From Aquabacterium soli (GTDB lineage Bacteria > Pseudomonadota > Gammaproteobacteria > Burkholderiales > Burkholderiaceae_C): DNA of 64,000 nucleotides. The notes under the pieces were generated by a model, which was given only the letters and a program-made list of their open reading frames with translations, made no database searches and was not told where the DNA came from. The position numbers and the translations under genes are program-made. The stretch lies in the NCBI RefSeq assembly GCF_003933735.1, contig NZ_RSED01000005.1, positions 124,001-188,000 of the forward strand, given 5' to 3'. Below are positions 16,838-24,200 of the stretch, one piece after another (position 1 is the stretch's first letter; the number at the start of each line of letters is the position of its first letter).

Positions 16838-18964
16838 ATGACGTTCAATTTGTTTCGTAAAACGCCGTTCATTTGTTGCGTGGCGCTGGTGGCAGCCCCT
16901 ACGCTGGCGCAAACCGGGCCGGACATGGGCACGGCCGAGGCCTTGCCTGAGGTGGTCGTCAGCGCCACCCGCACACCCGAAGACCGGCGCGACGTGGCGG
17001 CTTCCGTGGACACGGTCGACGCCGTCACGCTGCGCCAGATGGGGCCGCAGATCAACCTGTCCGAGGCGCTGCAGCGCGTGCCGGGCCTGGGCGTGCTCAA
17101 CCGCCAGAACTACGCGCAGGATCTGCAGATCTCCAGCCGGGGTTTCGGCGCGCGCTCCACCTTCGGGGTGCGCGGGGTGCGCCTGTATGCCGACGGCATC
17201 CCTGCCACGATGCCGGATGGGCAGGGTCAGAGCGCTTCGTTCGACCTGGGCTCGGCCGAACGCATCGAGGTGCTGCGCGGCCCGGCCTCGGCGCTCTATG
17301 GCAACGCGGCCGGCGGCGTGGTGCAGGTGTTCACCGAGGACGGGCCGCCTTCGCCGGAACTGTCGCTCGGCCTGGCCATCGGGCCGGACGGACTGCGGCG
17401 CCAGCAGCTCAAGCTGGGCGGGCAAAGCGGGGCGGTCAACTACCTGGTCAATTTCAGCCACTTCGAGACCGACGGCTGGCGCCAGCACAGCGCCGCCCAG
17501 CGCGACCAGTTCAACACCAAGCTGCGCTGGCAGTTGCCTGATCGGGCCACGCTCACCCTGGTCGGCGGCTACCTCAACATGCCCGGGGTGCAGGATCCGC
17601 TGGGCCTAACGAGGGCGCAACTGGCCGCCGATCCCAGACAGAGCGATGCCAATGCCCTGCGCTACAACACCCGCAAGGACATCGAAAACGGGCAACTGGG
17701 CCTGGTCTACGAGCGCCCGGTGGGCGATGACGACAGCCTGCGCCTGATGGCCTATGGCGGCAGCCGCCAGGTGCGGCAGTTCCAGTCCATTCCTGCGGGT
17801 GTTCAGTCGGCCGCCACGCACCCCGGCGGCATCATCGATTTCAGCCGCGACTACCAGGGCCTCGACGCCCGCTACACCTGGCGCACACGCCTGGCCGAGC
17901 GGCCTTTCACGCTGACCGGCGGCGCCAGCCTGGACGAGGTGACCGAGCAGCGCCAGGGCTACCAGAACTTCATCGGCAGCACGCTGGGCGTGGTGGGCGC
18001 CCTGCGCCGCGACGAGCGCAACCGTGCGCGCAACAGCGATCAGTACCTGCAGGCCGACTGGGCCGTGGCCGAGCGATGGTCGGTGGGCGCGGGCCTGCGC
18101 CACAGCCGCGTGCGCTTCAGCTCGCGTGACCAGTACATCGTGCCAGGCAACGGTGATGACAGCGGCGCGATGCGATTCCAGGCGACGACCCCGCTGGCTT
18201 CGGTGATGTTCAAGCCTTCCGACGCACTGCACCTGTATGCCAGCGCCAGCCGCAGCTTCGAGACGCCCACACTCAACGAAGTGGCCTACCGCCGCAATGC
18301 GGGCACCGAGCCCGGCTGGAACCTAGGGCTGAAAGCCAGCCGTGCCCGGCACCTGGAGGTCGGGCTCAAGAGCCGGCCCCTGCCGCGCGCCACGCTGGAT
18401 GTGGCCGTGTTCAGCATCCACACCGATGACGAGATCGCCGTGGACAGCAACCAGGGCGGGCGTTCAACCTTCAAGAATGTGGGGCGGACCCAGCGCGAGG
18501 GGGTTGAAGCCTCGTCCCGCTGGACGCTCAACCGCGCCTGGAGTGCCTACAGTGCGCTCACCCTCAACCGTGCGCGCTACCAGGATGCCTTCAACACGGT
18601 GGCCGCTGGCAACACGCTGCCGGGGGTTCCCAGCCGCACGGCCTATGCTGAACTGGCCTGGCGCCCTGCATCGACCGGCTGGCAGGGCGCGCTGGAGCTT
18701 CGCCACAGCGGCCGCCTGTGGGCCAACGATGTCAATGACGAGTACGCCCCCGCCTACACCGTGTGGGCGCTGCGCGGCGGCTGGCGCCAGGTATGGGGCC
18801 AGGGTGACCAGGCCTGGCGGCTGGACACGCTGGCCCGCATCGACAACCTGCGCGACACCCGCCATGTGGGCTCGGTCATCGTCAACGAGGGCAACCGCCG
18901 CTACTACGAGGCGGCGCCAGGGCGCACGTTGATGGTGTCTGCCACGTTGACGCGGGCTTTTTGA
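16838..18964 (+). CDS. TonB-dependent outer-membrane receptor
   Basis: A 708-residue receptor with a signal peptide ending about ALVAAPTLA-Q (residue 24). A plug domain follows (about 38-160): VVVSATRTPEDRRDVAASV, LQRVPGLGVLNRQN, RGFGARSTFGVRGVRLYADG, IEVLRGPASALYGNAAGGVV. A 22-strand-type barrel ends in the C-terminal aromatic residue (TLTRAF). There is no N-terminal signalling (STN) domain between signal peptide and plug, so it should not act as a FecA-type transducer even though an ECF sigma gene follows. The ligand is unknown; location next to the siderophore locus makes a ferric chelate likely. The start is fixed by the signal peptide. Confidence 0.9.
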   Translation: MTFNLFRKTPFICCVALVAAPTLAQTGPDMGTAEALPEVVVSATRTPEDRRDVAASVDTVDAVTLRQMGPQINLSEALQRVPGLGVLNRQNYAQDLQISSRGFGARSTFGVRGVRLYADGIPATMPDGQGQSASFDLGSAERIEVLRGPASALYGNAAGGVVQVFTEDGPPSPELSLGLAIGPDGLRRQQLKLGGQSGAVNYLVNFSHFETDGWRQHSAAQRDQFNTKLRWQLPDRATLTLVGGYLNMPGVQDPLGLTRAQLAADPRQSDANALRYNTRKDIENGQLGLVYERPVGDDDSLRLMAYGGSRQVRQFQSIPAGVQSAATHPGGIIDFSRDYQGLDARYTWRTRLAERPFTLTGGASLDEVTEQRQGYQNFIGSTLGVVGALRRDERNRARNSDQYLQADWAVAERWSVGAGLRHSRVRFSSRDQYIVPGNGDDSGAMRFQATTPLASVMFKPSDALHLYASASRSFETPTLNEVAYRRNAGTEPGWNLGLKASRARHLEVGLKSRPLPRATLDVAVFSIHTDDEIAVDSNQGGRSTFKNVGRTQREGVEASSRWTLNRAWSAYSALTLNRARYQDAFNTVAAGNTLPGVPSRTAYAELAWRPASTGWQGALELRHSGRLWANDVNDEYAPAYTVWALRGGWRQVWGQGDQAWRLDTLARIDNLRDTRHVGSVIVNEGNRRYYEAAPGRTLMVSATLTRAF

Positions 18965-19049
18965 TCCTGCCCAGCGATGTCAGCGGTGTGGCATCGCAGA
19001 GATGCCCCCGTCGGCAACAGGCTGAAACAAACCGTTCAGTATGGCTCCC

Positions 19050-19071
19050 TATAATGATAATAATTATCATT
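19050..19071 (+). promoter_or_regulatory. Fur box overlapping a -10 element, upstream of the ECF sigma gene
   Basis: A perfect 9-1-9 inverted repeat AATGATAATAATTATCATT (19053-19071) matches the Fur consensus closely, and a TATAAT (19050-19055) overlaps its left edge. No good -35 is visible. The site is 48 bp before the sigma-factor ATG. Iron-loaded Fur bound here would block the promoter, so the sigma factor and through it the whole locus should be induced by iron starvation. Confidence 0.92.
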
Positions 19072-19118
19072 CAATATGGGGCCTGGCGGCGCTGTCCGGG
19101 CCCTGAAAGGAGCGGCAG

Positions 19119-19637
19119 ATGCTTACTCTGAACGAGCAGCAGGGGCTGGATCTCGGTGCCCTGTTCGTCACGCAGCGGTCCCAGCTCAAGGCTGCGGCGC
19201 TCAAGATCCTGGGCAATGGTCAGCGCGCCGAAGATGTGGTGCAGGACGCCTACCTCAAGCTGGTCGAGTCACCGGTGGCGGCCGAGGTGCGCCAGCCCGT
19301 GGCCTATCTGTTCCAGATGGTGCGCAACCTGGCCATCGACCGGCACCGCCGCACCGCGCTCGAAACGCAGGTCTTTGCGGCAGAAGAAGACGGTGCGCAT
19401 GTGCCCCACCAGAACGGCAGCCCCGAGATGCAGGCCATGCACCGGCAGCAGTTGCGCCTGGTGGCCCATGCGTTGTCGACACTGCCCGAGCGCACGCGCC
19501 GTGCCTTCGAACTCTATCGCCTGGGCGGACTCACGCAGCGCGAGGTGGCCGATGAGCTTGGCATCTCGACCACCTTGGTGAACTTCATGATCCGCGATGC
19601 CATGACCTGCTGCCGGGACGCGCTCGGCCAGAGCTGA
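19119..19637 (+). CDS. ECF RNA polymerase sigma factor, iron-starvation (PvdS/OrbS/FecI) type
   Basis: A 172-residue sigma-70 family ECF factor. Region 2 runs about 20-85 (ILGNGQRAEDVVQDAYLKLVE; AYLFQMVRNLAIDRHRR) and region 4 about 115-165 (LSTLPERTRRAFELYRLGGL; QREVADELGISTTLVNFMIR helix-turn-helix). The SD GAAAGGAG (19105-19112) sits 6 bp before the ATG. A near-perfect Fur box covers its promoter. Three TAAA-N17-CGTC elements, the promoter type recognised by OrbS and PvdS relatives, stand before the biosynthesis, tailoring and export genes of this locus, so this protein is very likely their activator. Its possible regulator, a FecR N-terminal-domain protein, is the next gene. Confidence 0.93.
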   Translation: MLTLNEQQGLDLGALFVTQRSQLKAAALKILGNGQRAEDVVQDAYLKLVESPVAAEVRQPVAYLFQMVRNLAIDRHRRTALETQVFAAEEDGAHVPHQNGSPEMQAMHRQQLRLVAHALSTLPERTRRAFELYRLGGLTQREVADELGISTTLVNFMIRDAMTCCRDALGQS

Positions 19638-19814
19638 TGCGGGTGGCGGCTGGTGGCGGTCTTGGCCGCGACCTCTTTTCCCATGCGGGCAGGCGCGGGT
19701 GCGCTTGTCGCCGCGGGATCCCTAGAATCGGAGCACCGGATCATTCCTGATGAATGCCCGGCGACCTCGGCCGTCCTTGTCCACAGGAACGGCCTGTTCC
19801 GATCGGAAGGGACC

Positions 19815-20054
19815 ATGACGGGATCTGGACAAGACAACGGCGCCGGCGAGGGCGCACAGAATACGCCGAAGGACGATGCCGTGTGGCAGATCGCGCTCGA
19901 CTGGGTGATGCGCCAGCACGAGCAGCCGCTGGACGCTGATGGCGTGGCAGACCTGCGGACCTGGCTCGATGCCGCATCTGCGCACCGCGAGGCCTACGAG
20001 CAGGCCTTGCAGGTCTGGCGCCTCACGGGAGCGAAGCCGTCCTCGGCCGACTGA
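19815..20054 (+). CDS. Stand-alone FecR N-terminal domain (DUF4880-like) protein, putative sigma regulator
   Basis: A protein of 79 residues. After a Gly/Asn-rich start, residues about 22-70 match the cytoplasmic N-terminal domain of FecR/PupR anti-sigma factors: AIDW-like IALDWVMRQH, a VADLRTWLDA helix, then SAHREAYEQALQVW. Full-length FecR proteins (about 320 aa) continue with a membrane segment and a periplasmic domain; here the frame simply ends, and I see no membrane segment. The ATG at 19815 has GGAAGGG upstream; the frame opens at 19653, but those codons look non-coding. It follows the ECF sigma gene by 177 bp. It could modulate the sigma factor in the cytosol, as an anti- or pro-sigma factor. 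Confidence 0.72.
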   Translation: MTGSGQDNGAGEGAQNTPKDDAVWQIALDWVMRQHEQPLDADGVADLRTWLDAASAHREAYEQALQVWRLTGAKPSSAD

Positions 20055-20083
20055 GCCAGCGCGCGGGCCAAGGCATTCGCCAC

Positions 20084-20108
20084 TAAATTCTCGCGGCCTC
20101 CATTCGTC
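20084..20108 (+). promoter_or_regulatory. OrbS/PvdS-type promoter (TAAA-N17-CGTC) for the NRPS operon
   Basis: TAAA at 20084-20087 and CGTC at 20105-20108 are separated by exactly 17 bp, and the element also fits TAAAT-N16-CGT, the iron-starvation box of Pseudomonas PvdS promoters. It ends 77 bp before the MbtH start codon. Two more exact copies precede the acyltransferase operon and the exporter gene. Confidence 0.8.
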
Positions 20109-20185
20109 AATGGTGCATACCGGCGGACGGCCGGGGTTGTCTCGACCCTGGCGTCCACCGACTCCATCCGTACGAGGGCGCCGCC

Positions 20186-20416
20186 ATGACAAGTTGTTTC
20201 GACCGCGAAGACACGATCTTCCGCGTACTGGTCAACCATGAAGAGCAGTATTCGCTGTGGCCTGAATGGAAGGCCATCCCCGCGGGCTGGCGCGACACTG
20301 GTGTGCAGGGCGACAAGGCCACCTGTGTGGCCCACGTGGACCAGGTCTGGACCGACATGCGCCCCTTGTCGCTGCGTCGCTTCATGGACGAGCAGGCTGC
20401 GGTCGAGGCGCGCTGA
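20186..20416 (+). CDS. MbtH-like NRPS accessory protein
   Basis: A 76-residue MbtH family member. The family signature is evident: [10 protein letters not shown] (18-27), IPAGW (31-35), then a Trp-containing [12 protein letters not shown] stretch. MbtH proteins bind NRPS adenylation domains and are needed for their solubility and amino-acid activation. It is the first gene downstream of the TAAA-N17-CGTC promoter. Its stop codon TGA overlaps the ATG of the thioesterase gene (TGATG), giving translational coupling into the megasynthase operon. Confidence 0.95.
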   Translation: MTSCFDREDTIFRVLVNHEEQYSLWPEWKAIPAGWRDTGVQGDKATCVAHVDQVWTDMRPLSLRRFMDEQAAVEAR

Positions 20417-21153
20417 TGCCGGCCCCCGTCTCGCTGCTGTGCCTGCCCTGCGCAGGTGGCAGCGCCACCATGTACCTGCGCTGGAAGCGCCTGGTGCCCG
20501 CCTGGCTGCGCATCGTGCCGGTCGAGCTGCCAGGGCGTGGCGCGCGCCTTGACGAGCCGTGCGAAGCCGCCTTTGACACCCTGGTGGCGCGCCTGTGCGA
20601 CGAGCTTCAGGCCGAACTGGCCGGCCCGCATGCGCTGTTCGGCCACAGCATGGGCGGCTTGCTGGCCCATGGCATCGCGCGGCGCCAACGCCACCTGATT
20701 CGGCGTCTGCCCGAGGCCTTGTTCGTCTCGGCCAGTCCCGCGCCGGCCTGTCGCGATCCAGGCCGTTTTGCCGGCCGCCATGATGACGCCTGGCTCGAAA
20801 GCGATCTGCGCCGCCAGGGCGGGACGCCCGAAGAAGTGCTGGCCGATGCCGAACTGCGGCGCCTGACGCTGAACGTGTTGCGCGCCGACTATGGTGTCTG
20901 CGAGAGCTTCAGCCACCGTCCGCAGGATCCGCCGCTGGAGGTGCCCCTGCACGCTTTCGGCGGACGCGATGACGAGATAGGCGCGCAGCGCCTGACGCCC
21001 TGGCGCGACGAGACGCTCGGCCCCTTCGCCCTGCACTGGTTCGATGGCGGTCACTTCTTCATCCGCCAGCACGAGGCTCTGGTGCTGGACATCGTCGCGC
21101 GAACGCTGTCGGCCGGGCCGGCCAGCACCGCGCCCGAGCCGGTGGCCGCCTGA
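20416..21153 (+). CDS. Type II thioesterase for NRPS/PKS editing
   Basis: A 245-residue alpha/beta hydrolase of the GrsT/type II thioesterase family. The N-terminal LLCLPCAGGSATMYLRW carries the oxyanion-hole region. The nucleophile is Ser78 in GHSMGG, and the C-terminal FDGGHFFI supplies the catalytic His. Such enzymes remove wrong or stalled acyl groups from carrier proteins. The start codon overlaps the MbtH stop by one base. The NRPS start follows after a 113-bp gap in which I see no promoter or terminator. Confidence 0.92.
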   Translation: MPAPVSLLCLPCAGGSATMYLRWKRLVPAWLRIVPVELPGRGARLDEPCEAAFDTLVARLCDELQAELAGPHALFGHSMGGLLAHGIARRQRHLIRRLPEALFVSASPAPACRDPGRFAGRHDDAWLESDLRRQGGTPEEVLADAELRRLTLNVLRADYGVCESFSHRPQDPPLEVPLHAFGGRDDEIGAQRLTPWRDETLGPFALHWFDGGHFFIRQHEALVLDIVARTLSAGPASTAPEPVAA

Positions 21154-21266
21154 TGCAGCGCACCTGATCCCCGCGGCGGCTTGCCGCCCACCCCCACCTC
21201 CCAACCACACCACCGCGTGTCCATCGTTGCCTCGGGCGACATGGCCGCCGGCACGAGGATCCCGCG

Positions 21267-24200
21267 ATGAGCACGATGGATGCAAGCGAGCACGACACCC
21301 TGGTGTGGCGTCTGCGGCAACTGGCCGCCACCCGCCCCGACGACCTGGCGCTCACCGTCGTCAAGGCCGAAGGCGAGCACGATGCCGAACTCACGCTGAG
21401 CTATGCCCAGCTCGACACGCGCTGCCGCGCCGTGGCCGCCGTGCTGCAAGGCCGTTGGGCACTGGGCGAGCGGGTGCTGCTGCTGATGGACAACGACGAG
21501 CACTACGTGGTGGGCTTCATGGCCTGCCTGTACGCCGGCCTGGTGGCCGTGCCGGTGTTTCCGCCCGAATCACTGCGGGAGCAGCACCTGGCCCGTCTGC
21601 GCGCCATCGCCACGGATGCGCAGGCGTGCGGCGTGCTGAGCACCGAGGCCATGCTGCCGCTGATCCAGCCGCTGCTGGCCCCCGGCGTGGGCCTGGTGGC
21701 GGTGGATGCCGCTTCGCACTGGCCTGCCGCCGACTGGCGCCCCCACGCCCCGCGTGAAGGGGATCTGGCCTTCCTGCAATACACCTCGGGCTCCACCGCC
21801 AGCCCCAAGGGGGTGATGGTCAGCCACGGCAACCTGTCGGCCAACGAGCGGGCGATCGCTGAGGGTTTCGATGTGCGGCCGGACGACGTGGTCGTGTCCT
21901 GGCTGCCGCTGTTCCACGACATGGGGCTGATCGGTGGATTGCTGCAGGCGCTGCATGCCGGTGTGCCGACGGTGCTGATGTCGCCCAGGTACTTCCTGGA
22001 GCGCCCGCTGCGCTGGCTCAAGGCCATTGAGCGCCACCGCGGCACCGTGAGTGGCGGCCCCGACTTCGCCTACCGCCTGTGCCTGGAGCGCATCACCGAT
22101 GCGCAGCGTGACGCGCTGGATCTGTCCAGCTGGCGCCTGGCCTTCTCTGGGGCTGAACCCATCCGGTACGACACGCTGGAGGGCTTCGTGCGCCGCTTCG
22201 CGCCAGCGGGGTTGCGCGCGACGGCCGTCTACCCCTGCTATGGCCTGGCCGAGGCCACGCTGTTCGTCACCGGCTCGCGCCGAGACCAGGGCATGCGCAC
22301 CGCCACCTTCGATGCGCCGGCCCTGGCCCAGGGGCGGGGGGCTGCGGCCGACCAGGGCCGCACGCTGGTGGCCTGTGGCCAGCCGGTGTCCCGACATGCC
22401 CTGCGCATCGCCGATCCGGGGGATGGCCGGGCGTTGGGCGACAGCCAGATCGGCGAGGTGTGGGTGCGCGGGCCCAGTGTGGCGCAGGGCTACTGGGCGC
22501 GGCCCGAGGCCAGTGCCGAGGCCTTCGTGCAGCGCGAGGGGGGGCGCTGGCTGCGCACCGGGGATCTGGGCTTGTGCCATGAGGGGCAGCTTTACATCAC
22601 AGGGCGGCTCAAGGACGTGATCATCGTGCGCGGCCAGAACCTGTACCCCCAGGACATCGAGCGTGCCGTGGAGGCCGGCGTGCCCGAGGTGCGCAAGGGC
22701 CGTGTGGCGGCGTTCGCGGTCGATGGCGTCGGCGGCCTGCCGGGCGAGGGCATCGGCGTGGCGGCCGAGGTGCCGCGCAAGCAGCAGGGCCATGTCTCGC
22801 CGCTCGCGCTGGCCGAGGCCATCGGCAGGGTGCTGGGCGGGCTGTGTGGCGAGCCGGTGTCGGTGGTGGTGCTGCTGCAGCCGGGCGCGTTGCCCAAGAC
22901 TTCCAGCGGCAAGCTGCAGCGCCAGGCGTGCCGGCAGGGCTGGCGTGAGGGCCTGCTCGACACCTTTGCCGTGGTCGAGCATGGGCAACTGGTGCGTGGG
23001 GCCGATGGTGCCTCGGGCGATGCAGGCGCGAACGCTTTGGCGCCCGTGGCGCTCGATGACGACGAACGCGCCCTGACCACGCTGTGGCACGAGGTGTTGC
23101 TGCGCTGGCGGCCGGGCCTGCCGCTGCCCGGCCCCGATGCGCACTTCTTCGTGCTGGGCGGCAACTCGCTGGCCGCCGCGCAGCTGGCCATGCGCATGGG
23201 GGCGCAGTGGGGGCGCGAGGTGCCGCCCCGCCTGCTGTTCGACCACCCGGTGCTGCGTGACTGCACGCGGGCGTTGCTGGCGCTGCCGACGCTGGCGGGG
23301 TCCCAGGGCGTGCAGGCCGATGTCCCGGCATCGGGCGGTCCTGTCTTGCGACCCTTGCCGGCCGAGGCGCGAGCCCGTCCGCAGCCTCTGTCACACGCGC
23401 AGCAGCGCCTGTGGTTCCTGTGGCAGCTCGAGCCGGGCAGCACGGCCTATCACGTCAGTGGTGCCTTGCGCCTGCGTGGCGGGCTGGACATGCGGGCTTG
23501 CCGCTCGGCATTGAACGCACTGGTGGCAAAGCATGAGTCGCTGCGCACGGTGTTCCGCGCCGGGAGCGACGGAGAGCCGCTGCAGCATGTGCAAGCCGCC
23601 GCCTCGATGGCGCTGGCCGAGTGCGATCTGCGCGGTGTGCCATCCGCCGAGCGCGAGGCGCGCGTGCAGGCCTGGGCTCAGGCCGAGCAGGCTCAACCGT
23701 TCGATCTGCGTGAAGGGCCGCTCGTGCGCGCCGCGCTGGCCCGCCTGGCCGATGACGAGCACGTGCTGCTGCTGGTGCTGCACCACATCGTCTGCGATGG
23801 CGAGTCGATGCAGGTGCTGGTGGTGGATCTCGCAGACGCCTACGCTGCCACGCTGGCCGGCACCCCGGTGCCCTTGCCCGCGTGGCCGGCACTGCAGTAC
23901 GCCGACTACGCCGTCTGGCAGCGGGCGTGGCTGGCCGAGGGGCATGCCCGTTCTCAACTGGCGCACTGGCGCGCGCAGCTTGGTGGTGAACAGCCCGTGC
24001 TGGCGCTGCCCACCGACCACCCGCGGGGCCCGGTGGCGGCCTATCGCGCCGCACGGCTGGTTCTGGCGTTGCCGGTCGAGCTGTCGTCGGCGCTGGCACA
24101 GCAGGCCCTTGCACAGGGGGCATCGGTCTTCATGCTGCTGCTGACCGCCTGGCAGGCCCTGCTGTACCGCTGGACGGGCCAGCATGACATCCGCGTGGGG

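Noticed and set aside
16858-16882. TAAA-N17-CGTG resembling the sigma-dependent promoter
   Set aside because: The last base of the -10 element differs and it lies inside the signal-peptide codons of the TonB receptor gene, whose start cannot be moved downstream without losing the signal peptide.
19653-19814. Longer start for the FecR-like protein
   Set aside because: The upstream codons show no FecR similarity, and the ATG at 19815 has a good Shine-Dalgarno.
21154-21266. Possible separate promoter for NRPS 1
   Set aside because: I find no -35/-10 pair or TAAA-N17-CGTC element; the gene is best read as part of the MbtH operon.
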